6,127 bases of DNA from Chryseobacterium gleum (lineage in GTDB: Bacteria; Bacteroidota; Bacteroidia; Flavobacteriales_D; Crocinitomicaceae): assembly GCA_943326825.2 (NCBI GenBank), contig CALPUT020000163.1, positions 1-6,127 of the forward strand, given 5' to 3'. The notes under the pieces were generated by a model, which saw only the letters and a program-made list of their open reading frames with translations, was not told where the DNA came from and ran no database searches. This document shows, in pieces, positions 1 to 6,127 of the stretch (position 1 is the first letter of the stretch; every line of letters begins with the position of its first letter). The position numbers and the translations under genes were made by a program.

Positions 1-65
1 AATTTAATTTACAGTTATCTTATTTATCTAAAAAATTAATAACTTAAATCGAAATTTATAAAAAA

Positions 66-542
66 ATGAAGAATTCAAAAAATAAAGCCATACTATTATT
101 CTCTACAATTTTCATTTTATTATTTGGATACCTGATTTGGTTTGGAAATGAAATGAGTCCGGGTGGAAATTTTTCGTAGAATATCAATCAGATTGAAATA
201 AAAAACAATAACATTGAAGTTGATACAACATTCAAATCTTTATTAAAATATTTTGGAGAAGAATTATATACTTTCAATGAAGATAGAATTCAATCTATTA
301 CAACTCTAAAAGGCAATAATTCAATCTTACAAATTTCTTCTGATCTTAAAAGTAATGAGACTTTAAAAATATTAGCTGAGAATTTACTGCAATATAAAGT
401 ATTTAATATTATTAATTATGACTCTACTGCTACTATTTCAATTGGTGATCCAAACGAAATAACAGGTGCAAGTGGCGGCTATTTATTTTTGAAAAAAGTA
501 AATAAAATTTTTAAAATCGAAAATTATCGTGCAGGAAAATAG
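66..542 (+). pseudogene. Small membrane-anchored protein of unknown function, interrupted by one in-frame TAG
   Basis: From ATG 66 the frame runs 158 codons to TAG 540-542, broken only by an in-frame TAG at 177-179 (codon 38). Codons 1-37 encode a basic start (MKNSKNK) and a hydrophobic stretch at about residues 8-26 (AILLFSTIFILLFGYLIWF), a likely membrane anchor or uncleaved signal. The 120 codons after the stop are open and read like a real soluble domain (for example SLLKYFGEELYTFNEDRIQSI, then ISIGDPNEITGASGGYLFL near the end). No ATG lies close after the TAG to restart translation. I do not recognise the family. As written, only a 37-residue peptide would be made. A single base change (such as TAT, CAG, AAG or GAG to TAG) explains the break, so this is a fresh nonsense mutation, a base-call error or, less likely, readthrough. 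It is convergent with acs, with only 41 bases between the stops. No clear promoter is visible in bases 1-65. Confidence 0.6.
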
Positions 543-583
543 TACAGCATCAAAAATCAACAATATTAAAACTAGATAATCAT

Positions 584-2500
584 TTACAACTTCCCATTCA
601 AAATCTCCTCAACTACTGCCGGATCCAACAAAGTAGAAGTGTCACCCAAACTTGATGTTTCTCCTTCAGCTATCTTACGTAATATTCTTCGCATAATTTT
701 TCCACTTCTCGTTTTTGGTAGACCTGATACGAATTGAATTTTATCAGGCTTTGCGATTGCTCCAATAATTCTAGTAATTGTTTGGAGAATATCTTTTCTC
801 GTCAACTCTTCGCTCTCATGATGAACACCATCTAAAATCACATAAGCATAAATTCCTTGTCCTTTCAAATCGTGAGGGTAACCTACAATTGCACTTTCAA
901 TGACTCCTGTATGCATATTGATGGCATTTTCTAATTCAGCAGTTCCAATTCGGTGACCACTGACATTTAGTACATCATCCACACGACCTGTAATTCGATA
1001 CATTCCCTCTTCGTCTCTTAAACAACCGTCACCTGTGAAATAGTTGTTTTCATAAGTAGAAAAATACGTTTGTTTGCAACGCTCATGATCTCCATAAGTT
1101 GTTCTAATCATTCCTGGCCAAGGAAAAGTAATACATAAATTACCTGAAACACCGTTTCCTTCGATGATATTTCCTTGTTCATCTATAAGTGCTAATTGCA
1201 CGCCCGGCATCGGTAATGTAGCATACGTTGGTTTTGAAGGTGTCACATTCGCCATATTTGAAATCATTGCAGCTCCTGTTTCTGTTTGCCACCAAGTATC
1301 AACGATTGGACATTTTTCCTTTCCTATATTTTTGTTGTACCAGTGCCAAGCTTCTTCATTAATTGGCTCTCCAACAGTCCCTAGTACTTCCAAAGAACTT
1401 AAATTTTTGTCTTTCAAAATATCTGTTCCGAAAGCCATTAAACTTCTAATAGCAGTTGGAGCAGTATATAAAATGTTCACTTTAAATTTATCGACAATAT
1501 CCCAAAATCTTCCTGCATCAGGATAAGTTGGAACACCTTCAAACATCAATGATGTAGCTCCGGCACTTAATGGACCGTATATTATGTATGAATGTCCTGT
1601 AATCCATCCGATATCTGCTGTACAGAAATGAACTTGACCTGGTCGATATTGAAAAACATTTACAAAGGTATAATTGGCCCAAATCATATAACCAGCAGTT
1701 GAATGAACTACACCTTTCGGTTTCCCCGTTGAACCAGAAGTATATAAAATAAAAAGAGGATCTTCAGAATCCATTGATTCCGCAGGACAAAAAGGATTCC
1801 CCTGTGCTTCCACTTTTTCAACCTCATCTTCCCACCAAATATCACGATCTTTGATCATACTGATCGGAACACGCGTTCTTGTATATACTATCACTTTTTT
1901 GACTGTATCATTTCCGATTAGAGCATCATCGACAACACTTTTTAGTGGAATATCTTTTGCCCCTCTATAAGCACCATCAGCTGTAATAATAAATTCAGCT
2001 TTTGCGTCATCCAAACGATCTGCGATAGCTTGAGCTGAAAAACCTCCAAATATGATCGAATGAATTGCTCCTATACGAGCACAAGCCAAAGTAGCGATTG
2101 CCAATTCAGGTATCATGCCCATGTAAATACAAACGCGATCACCTTTTTGAACTCCGTTGTTTTTTAACACATTGGCAAATTGCATCACTTTGAAATGCAA
2201 TTCATTATATGTTAAAGTTCTACTCTCTTCTGTTGGATTATTTGCCTCCCAGATAATCGAAGGAACATCTCCATATAATTCTAAATGTCGATCTAAACAA
2301 TTTTCGGTAATATTCAATTTCCCACCTTTGAACCATTCAATTTTAGGCTCTATGAAATTCCATTCTAATACTTTGTCCCATTTCTTTTTCCACACAAAAT
2401 TATCAGCTATTTCACCCCAAAAAATTTCTGGTTGATCAACGCTTTTTTTATAAGATGATTTGTAATCTTCGAAAGATTTAATTTGATATGAAAAACTCAT
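584..2500 (-). CDS. acs: Acetyl-CoA synthetase (acetate--CoA ligase, AMP-forming)
   Basis: Cytoplasmic enzyme that converts acetate, ATP and CoA to acetyl-CoA, AMP and PPi through an acetyl-adenylate. It has 638 residues, close to the roughly 650 usual for Acs, and appears complete. The N-terminal Acs region (about 1-85) is followed by the ANL adenylation domain. Visible motifs are the phosphate loop YTSGSTGKPKG (253-263), WWQTETG (403-409, whose Trp helps restrict the pocket to acetate), FTGD (488-491), the hinge GRVDDVLNVSGHRIGT (505-520) and the C-terminal PKTRSGKIMRRILRK (595-609). Lys601 in that last motif is the catalytic lysine, which in enteric Acs is the target of reversible acetylation by Pat-type enzymes, so post-translational control is possible here. 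The ATG at 2500-2498 gives a normal Acs N-terminus. No strong Shine-Dalgarno precedes it. The nearest gene upstream on the same strand ends 79 bases away; no acetate permease gene is in view. The gene looks richer in G+C than its neighbours, as expected for a conserved gene under codon selection. Confidence 0.97.
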   Translation of the reverse strand: MSFSYQIKSFEDYKSSYKKSVDQPEIFWGEIADNFVWKKKWDKVLEWNFIEPKIEWFKGGKLNITENCLDRHLELYGDVPSIIWEANNPTEESRTLTYNELHFKVMQFANVLKNNGVQKGDRVCIYMGMIPELAIATLACARIGAIHSIIFGGFSAQAIADRLDDAKAEFIITADGAYRGAKDIPLKSVVDDALIGNDTVKKVIVYTRTRVPISMIKDRDIWWEDEVEKVEAQGNPFCPAESMDSEDPLFILYTSGSTGKPKGVVHSTAGYMIWANYTFVNVFQYRPGQVHFCTADIGWITGHSYIIYGPLSAGATSLMFEGVPTYPDAGRFWDIVDKFKVNILYTAPTAIRSLMAFGTDILKDKNLSSLEVLGTVGEPINEEAWHWYNKNIGKEKCPIVDTWWQTETGAAMISNMANVTPSKPTYATLPMPGVQLALIDEQGNIIEGNGVSGNLCITFPWPGMIRTTYGDHERCKQTYFSTYENNYFTGDGCLRDEEGMYRITGRVDDVLNVSGHRIGTAELENAINMHTGVIESAIVGYPHDLKGQGIYAYVILDGVHHESEELTRKDILQTITRIIGAIAKPDKIQFVSGLPKTRSGKIMRRILRKIAEGETSSLGDTSTLLDPAVVEEILNGKL

Positions 2501-2524
2501 AAAATGACATTTAGTTTATTATTA

Positions 2525-2532
2525 CTAAAGTA
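2525..2532 (-). promoter_or_regulatory. Weak candidate -7 box for acs
   Basis: Read on the minus strand this is TACTTTAG, one mismatch from the Bacteroidota -7 consensus TAnnTTTG, about 25 bases before the acs ATG. No convincing TTTG/TTG -33 box is seen at the right distance. In DNA this AT-rich a one-mismatch match is weak evidence, and acs could instead be read through from the gene upstream. Confidence 0.25.
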
Positions 2533-2579
2533 CATTTTATAGTTTAAGTTTTAAAGAAATTAACTAAAATATAATAGCA

Positions 2580-3374
2580 TTATTCTACCAAAAATGGAAC
2601 TAAATCTTTAATCTTGAAAGAAGCTGATGCTGCATTAACAGCAAAACAAGTACTATTCAATCCATAAATCACTTCAAAAGATATTTCAGAGTTATCGCTA
2701 ATCATAAAACGCATGTCTTTTAACTTGAAACCTGGATAAATAAAATGTCTTGGAAAACAATTTCTATTTGACTCGAATAAGTAAGCAAAATCTTCTTTTA
2801 ATCTTTCATTAATTTTAATTTCCAATTGGTTTAAAGAATCTGCTTTGAATAATTCAACCATTTCTATTGGAACTAAAGAATCTTTTTCCGTTTTAAATAT
2901 TTCAGTCTTCCATGAATATCTACTTTTATTATCGGCTGTTCCTGTTTCAATAATTTTATAATTTCTCCATAAACAAGTATTAATCAATAAAGGTTCTTCA
3001 CCAGTATTTATTGGCATTAATTCTTCTTTACAAACAACATTAAAAAAGTTTAAATAATTAATAGAATCTTTAAGTTTTTTTAGATTTAATTGCAATTCAT
3101 CAAGTGAACTTTCAGATTTTGACTGTAAATCCAAAATTTCAACATTCATTGATTTTAAATCTGAATTTTGTTTTATAATGACTTCATTGGCTAAACTTAA
3201 ATTTCCAGATAAAGTAGTATTTACATTTTTGACGCTATCTAATTTATGACTTAGTCTTTCGATTTGTTTTTTCTTTGTATTCGGAAACAATTCATCATAT
3301 TTCTCTTTGATAATATTTTGAGAGTATATCAAATTAATACAAAAACAAAAAAATAAAATTAAACCAGCTTTCAT
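2580..3374 (-). CDS. Secreted coiled-coil protein of unknown function
   Basis: A 264-residue protein of a family I do not recognise. Residues 1-18 form a typical signal peptide (MKAGLILFFCFCINLIYS) with likely cleavage before Gln19, which points to the periplasm or outside. There is no Cys directly after the cleavage site, so it is probably not a lipoprotein. Residues about 36-109 are rich in Lys, Glu, Leu and Ser with spaced leucines, consistent with a coiled coil. The remainder (about 110-264) looks globular, with four cysteines (115, 134, 206, 243). Its end, FKLKDMRFMISDNSEISFEV followed by a closing FKIKDLVPFL, loosely resembles the tail of DUF3298/RsiV-like periplasmic domains; this is a pattern impression only. 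The ATG at 3374-3372 lies 33 bases after a perfect TAnnTTTG box. It is divergent from the adenylation/carrier/MBOAT operon and 79 bases upstream of acs. The context gives no firm function. Confidence 0.8.
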   Translation of the reverse strand: MKAGLILFFCFCINLIYSQNIIKEKYDELFPNTKKKQIERLSHKLDSVKNVNTTLSGNLSLANEVIIKQNSDLKSMNVEILDLQSKSESSLDELQLNLKKLKDSINYLNFFNVVCKEELMPINTGEEPLLINTCLWRNYKIIETGTADNKSRYSWKTEIFKTEKDSLVPIEMVELFKADSLNQLEIKINERLKEDFAYLFESNRNCFPRHFIYPGFKLKDMRFMISDNSEISFEVIYGLNSTCFAVNAASASFKIKDLVPFLVE

Positions 3375-3406
3375 TAGACTTTATTAAAAATAAACGAAAT
3401 TTTACT

Positions 3407-3414
3407 CAAAGATA
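3407..3414 (-). promoter_or_regulatory. Bacteroidota-type -7 promoter box for the secreted coiled-coil gene
   Basis: On the minus strand this reads TATCTTTG, a perfect match to TAnnTTTG. It lies 33 bases before the ATG at 3374, which leaves a leader of about 25 bases. A poor -33 candidate (TTAG, minus strand of 3433-3436) lies 18 bases further upstream, so the -33 element is weak. Confidence 0.6.
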
Positions 3415-3508
3415 GAATAGGAATTAATAAATCTAACCTATTTTTTGAAAAAATACTTAATTATTTTAATTTCTAAATTGTTTCGAAAAAAGTAAAACCT
3501 ATATTTCA

Positions 3509-3520
3509 TTTGAACTCAAA
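3509..3520. promoter_or_regulatory. Small inverted repeat in the divergent intergenic region (possible operator)
   Basis: TTTGA-AC-TCAAA is a 5+5 base inverted repeat with a 2-base centre. It lies in the 3375-3583 region between the two divergent promoters, about 33 bases upstream of the plus-strand -7 box. Its half ACTCAAAG (3514-3521) also occurs at 3404-3411, overlapping the minus-strand promoter. It could bind a regulator, but an inverted repeat this short can arise by chance in AT-rich DNA. Confidence 0.2.
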
Positions 3521-3552
3521 GTAAATTTATCTTTAGATTAAAATAAAACACC

Positions 3553-3560
3553 TACTTTTG
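3553..3560 (+). promoter_or_regulatory. Bacteroidota-type -7 promoter box for the dlt-like operon
   Basis: TACTTTTG is a perfect match to TAnnTTTG, 23 bases before ATG 3584. This predicts a start of transcription near 3565-3568 and a short leader of under 20 bases. A -33 element is not clear; TTAG at 3533-3536 is the best candidate but sits a little close. The rest of the 3375-3583 gap shows no gene, RNA or terminator that I can recognise. Confidence 0.6.
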
Positions 3561-3583
3561 TTATTGTATTTTTTAAATTATTG

Positions 3584-5086
3584 ATGAACTCTATCGCAAG
3601 TAATTTTCTTGAAAATTGCATTTTATATCCTAATAAAAACGCACTGTTTATTGATAATAAATTCTATACGTATAGTGAAATTAGAAAGTTAACTTTTGAC
3701 ATCTATATAACTATTAAAAAGCAAGAAGAAATTCACCAAAAAATTGGCATCTATTCGAATGACGATGTTTTATCCTACTGTTCGATATTGGCAATTTCGC
3801 TCTATGGTGCTGCATTTGTTCCATTAAATCAAAAATTTCCCTTCGAAAAAAATAAAACCATCATTCAGAACGCTGATTTAAAACTTATTTTATTTTCCGA
3901 AAATATAAATTTGGACCATTCTTATTCTGAATTTAAATTTTTAAAAATTGAGCTTCCAATTAATGAAATTGAAAAGAAAGAACTCAAATTTGAAAAAATA
4001 ATTCAACAACCAATTTCATATATAATTTATACCTCAGGATCAACTGGTAATCCAAAAGGTGTAGCTATTTCAAATGAGAATATACAAAGCTTTTTTGATT
4101 TTTTTAAAACTGAAAAGGAACTATTTGATTTCAATGAAAATGATCGTTTCATTCAGGTTTTCGAGTTAACATTTGATGTGTCAATTTTATCTTTTTTTAT
4201 GCCATTAAATTACGGTGCTTGTTGCTACGTAATACCTCAAAAAGGTATAAAATTCATTGAAATTGTAAAAATGATGAAAGAACAAGAAATCACTGTTGCT
4301 CCTTTAGTTCCTACAACACTGCAATACATAGAAAAATACATCGATCAAATTGATTTTCCTAAATTACGATATAGCATTTTTTGTGGTGATAAATTGATGA
4401 ATAGAATTGCTGAAAAATGGCATTCTAAAACAAAAAATGCTCAACTTTATAATTGTTATGGACCAACTGAAACAACAATTATTTGCACCTATTACTTATG
4501 GAAACCAACGATAAATCATCTTGATTTATATCATGATGTTGTTTCTTTTGGTAAAAATTTCAGTGATGTAAAATCGTTAATCGTTGATGATAACAATCGA
4601 ATTGTTACTGATGAAGGAGAATTGTGTTTCCACGGAAAACAGATTATCACCAATTATTTGAACAACACAAATCCAGAAAAATTCTTCAAACATGAAGGCT
4701 TAATCTATTATAAAACGGGAGATAAAGTGAGATTAAATGAACTTGGGAATTATTTATTTCTAGGTAGAACTGACAGTCAACTGAAAATTAATGGATATCG
4801 AGTTGAACTTATTGAAATAGAAGAAACAATAAGAACCCTGATAAATTCAAAATTTACGTTAGTTCCATTAAAGGAAGAAAACAAATTGACACAATTACTG
4901 TTATTTATCGAAGGGAATAAGGAAAATTCAACAGAATTTAAGCAGAATTTAAAAGAAAAACTTCCTGCATATATGATTCCAAATGAAATAATTTATATTG
5001 AAAATTTACCGTTAAATCTGAATAACAAATATGATTTTGATAAATTAAAATCATACTATTTCAAAGAATTTCAAGCAAAAAATTAA
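3584..5086 (+). CDS. DltA-like amino-acid adenylating enzyme (D-alanine--carrier protein ligase family)
   Basis: Stand-alone ANL/NRPS-type adenylation protein of 500 residues, the usual size of DltA. It should activate an amino acid with ATP and load it on the phosphopantetheine arm of the carrier protein encoded next. Core motifs from ATG 3584: A2-like GAAFVPLNQKFP (75-86), A3 YTSGSTGNPKG (149-159), A4 FELTFDVSI (193-201) with Asp198 at the position that holds the substrate alpha-amino group, A5 NCYGPTETT (290-298), A7 YKTGD (376-380), A8 GRTDSQLKINGYRVE (394-408) and A10 LPLNLNNKYD (475-484) with catalytic Lys482. A10 has Asn481 where Gly is usual. Cys267 in IFCGD matches the FCGE cysteine that shapes the D-Ala pocket of Bacillus DltA. 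No condensation or carrier domain is fused to it. A TTG directly before (3581) could also start the frame; ATG is preferred. It is the first gene of an operon with a carrier protein and an MBOAT. D-Ala is the best guess; glycine or another small amino acid is possible. Confidence 0.85.
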   Translation: MNSIASNFLENCILYPNKNALFIDNKFYTYSEIRKLTFDIYITIKKQEEIHQKIGIYSNDDVLSYCSILAISLYGAAFVPLNQKFPFEKNKTIIQNADLKLILFSENINLDHSYSEFKFLKIELPINEIEKKELKFEKIIQQPISYIIYTSGSTGNPKGVAISNENIQSFFDFFKTEKELFDFNENDRFIQVFELTFDVSILSFFMPLNYGACCYVIPQKGIKFIEIVKMMKEQEITVAPLVPTTLQYIEKYIDQIDFPKLRYSIFCGDKLMNRIAEKWHSKTKNAQLYNCYGPTETTIICTYYLWKPTINHLDLYHDVVSFGKNFSDVKSLIVDDNNRIVTDEGELCFHGKQIITNYLNNTNPEKFFKHEGLIYYKTGDKVRLNELGNYLFLGRTDSQLKINGYRVELIEIEETIRTLINSKFTLVPLKEENKLTQLLLFIEGNKENSTEFKQNLKEKLPAYMIPNEIIYIENLPLNLNNKYDFDKLKSYYFKEFQAKN

Positions 5087-5111
5087 TATCTCAATTTTTT
5101 ATCTCAATTTT
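5087..5111 (+). repeat. 13-base tandem duplication between the adenylation and carrier-protein genes
   Basis: TATCTCAATTTT occurs at 5087-5098 and again, 12 of 12 identical, at 5100-5111, a period of 13 bases. The repeat begins directly after the TAA of the adenylation gene and fills most of the 42-base gap before the carrier-protein ATG. It probably arose by slippage. It leaves the carrier-protein ribosome-binding region intact. Confidence 0.8.
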
Positions 5112-5115
5112 ACAT

Positions 5116-5122
5116 AAAGAAG
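5116..5122 (+). promoter_or_regulatory. Shine-Dalgarno-like site before the carrier-protein gene
   Basis: AAAGAAG lies 6 bases before ATG 5129. It is a modest purine-rich match, but it is one of the few in the window and supports the ATG at 5129 as the start. Confidence 0.4.
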
Positions 5123-5128
5123 ATTGAT

Positions 5129-5371
5129 ATGTGTGATAATATCCTTAAAGAATTAGAAACTGTTTTCAAGCAATTTTTTAAAAATGATTTAATCATTCTA
5201 AAAAATGAAACAGTAGCAGATGACATTGAATATTGGGATTCTTTAACACATATTGAGCTGATTAATACAATTGAAAAACAGTTTAATATTACATTTACTT
5301 TTAATGAAGTATTGTCTTTTGATACAGTTGGTGAAATGGTAATTTGCATTCAAAATCATTTACAAGGATAA
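5129..5371 (+). CDS. Acyl/aminoacyl carrier protein (DltC-like)
   Basis: Small acidic carrier protein of 80 residues, the normal size for DltC and ACPs (about 75-85). The motif WDSLTHIELI (36-45) contains Ser38, the expected 4'-phosphopantetheine attachment site, preceded by Asp37 as usual. The rest fits the four-helix ACP fold: helix 1 about 2-17, the long loop to Ser38, helix 2 about 38-51 (SLTHIELINTIEKQF), then FTFNEVLSFDTVGEMVICIQ with the short third and last helices. By context it accepts the amino acid activated by the DltA-like enzyme 42 bases upstream and presents it to the MBOAT that starts one base after its stop. It is too far from fatty-acid synthesis genes to be the housekeeping AcpP, and its WDSL motif differs from the usual GADSLD of AcpP. 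The frame antisense to it has no support as a gene. Confidence 0.88.
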   Translation: MCDNILKELETVFKQFFKNDLIILKNETVADDIEYWDSLTHIELINTIEKQFNITFTFNEVLSFDTVGEMVICIQNHLQG

Positions 5372-5372
5372 A

Positions 5373-6127
5373 ATGCCTTTCAATTCAATAGAATATATTG
5401 CTTTTCTTCTACTAATAGTAGGTACAATTTTTTTATTGAAGAAAAATCAAATCAACTCTTTACTAATCCTATCAAGTTGCTTATTTATTGGTCTTTATAA
5501 TATTGAAGCCTTACTTTTTTTATTTCTTTCAGTTTGCGTAACATATTTACTATATCGTAAAATTGAAAATTGCAATAAGGATAAGCTTAAAAAACTCTAC
5601 TATCGAAGTGGTATATTTATAAATATATTTTTCTTAATCAGCTTAAAATTCATTGAAAAAAATTCATTTGAAACATTTAATACCGAGTCGATACTTGTAT
5701 TCATTGGTGTCTCATTTTACAGTTTGCAAAATATTGCATTCCTTACTGATTCATATTTTAAAAGGCTGAAATTCAAAACAACATTTTTAGAGTTTAGTTT
5801 GTATGCTGTATTTTTTCCTAAAATACTTGCGGGACCAATTGAATTTCCTAAAGAATTTATCCCTCAAATTCAAAATTTGAATGATAGAAAGCAACTTTTA
5901 ATTGAAGGTTCACAAAGAATTTTATTGGGTTTAGTCAAAAAAATAGTCGTTGCTGATCGATTAGCTGAATTAGTCCATTACAATTTTGATTTGGAAAACT
6001 CTAGTTTTGGAATTACGAATTTAGTTGTCGCTGCTATTTTCACTTTTCAACTCTATTTTGATTTTTCTGGATATACCGATATTGCAATTGGTTCTTCTAA
6101 AATGTTAGGAATTGATTTAAAAGAAAA
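5373..6127 (+). CDS. MBOAT family membrane O-acyltransferase (DltB/AlgI-like), partial at the right edge
   Basis: Multi-pass inner-membrane protein. The first 251 residues are present and the frame continues past the window; family members are usually about 400-500 residues. MBOAT hallmarks in order: IGVSFYSLQNIAFLTDSYF (111-129), FFPKILAGPIEF (147-158), RILLGLVKKIVVADRLAE (182-199) and FQLYFDFSGYTDIAIGSSKM (225-244). Hydrophobic segments are visible at about 6-22, 28-40, 44-61, 80-92 and 215-232. The region with the invariant catalytic His (WHISLS-like in AlgI) lies beyond the edge, so activity cannot be judged. Start choice: ATG 5373 is one base after the carrier-protein TAA (5369-5371), and AAGGA at 5364-5368 is a ribosome site inside the previous gene, so translation is probably coupled. 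By context it takes the aminoacyl group from the carrier protein and passes it to an acceptor outside the inner membrane. An AlgI/PatA-type polysaccharide acetyltransferase is the alternative, less likely beside an amino-acid ligase and carrier protein. Confidence 0.9.
   Translation, partial: MPFNSIEYIAFLLLIVGTIFLLKKNQINSLLILSSCLFIGLYNIEALLFLFLSVCVTYLLYRKIENCNKDKLKKLYYRSGIFINIFFLISLKFIEKNSFETFNTESILVFIGVSFYSLQNIAFLTDSYFKRLKFKTTFLEFSLYAVFFPKILAGPIEFPKEFIPQIQNLNDRKQLLIEGSQRILLGLVKKIVVADRLAELVHYNFDLENSSFGITNLVVAAIFTFQLYFDFSGYTDIAIGSSKMLGIDLKE

Noticed and set aside
543..583. Possible shared terminator between the converging genes
   Set aside because: The 41-base gap has no stem of useful length followed by a T-run on either strand.
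1164..1526. Open plus-strand frame of about 120 codons
   Set aside because: It lies fully antisense to acs, whose motifs are unmistakable. It has no recognisable domain and no start signals, so it is a shadow of the acs codons.
2157..2435. Open plus-strand frame of about 92 codons
   Set aside because: Antisense to the N-terminal part of acs, with no promoter or domain; a shadow frame.
584..5086. Acs and the DltA-like enzyme as a tandem gene duplication, since both are ANL-superfamily enzymes
   Set aside because: They share only superfamily core motifs, differ in length, N-terminal region and substrate-pocket residues, and lie on opposite strands. Their closeness is probably chance.
5110..5349. 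Open minus-strand frame of about 79 codons
   Set aside because: Antisense to the carrier-protein gene, which has the WDSL motif and the expected length and operon position.
1..6127. tRNA, rRNA, CRISPR array, insertion sequence or riboswitch
   Set aside because: No tRNA-like arms, regularly spaced repeats, transposase motifs or terminal inverted repeats were seen, and no intergenic region is long and structured enough for a known riboswitch.

Overview
The window looks like chromosomal DNA from a Gram-negative member of the Bacteroidota, most likely a flavobacterium-like organism. The DNA is very AT-rich, and two start regions carry the Bacteroidota-type -7 promoter box TAnnTTTG. Shine-Dalgarno signals are weak or absent before most genes, and the proteins are rich in Lys, Asn and Ile. 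The genus cannot be fixed from the sequence alone.

Layout. (1) 66-542 (+) is a small predicted membrane-anchored protein of unknown function. One in-frame TAG (177-179) interrupts an otherwise fully open frame, so it reads as a very recent pseudogene, a sequencing error or a recoded stop. (2) 584-2500 (-) is a complete acetyl-CoA synthetase (Acs), convergent with gene 1. (3) 2580-3374 (-) encodes a secreted or periplasmic coiled-coil protein of unknown function, upstream of acs on the same strand and with its own promoter. (4) The divergent intergenic region 3375-3583 holds back-to-back TAnnTTTG promoters. (5) From 3584 to the right edge runs a tight (+) operon: a DltA-like amino-acid adenylating enzyme, an 80-aa carrier protein with a phosphopantetheine serine, and an MBOAT (DltB/AlgI-type) membrane acyltransferase cut off by the window end.

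How the genes work together. Acs is central metabolism (acetate to acetyl-CoA) and probably unrelated to its neighbours. The right-hand operon has the parts of a D-alanylation-type pathway. The ligase would activate a small amino acid and load it on the carrier protein, and the MBOAT would pass it across the inner membrane to a surface polymer. In Gram-positive bacteria the polymer is teichoic acid, which a Gram-negative lacks, so the acceptor here is unknown. This operon is the most interesting part of the window. The order is A-C-B rather than the classical A-B-C-D, and any DltD/SGNH-type partner would lie beyond the right edge.
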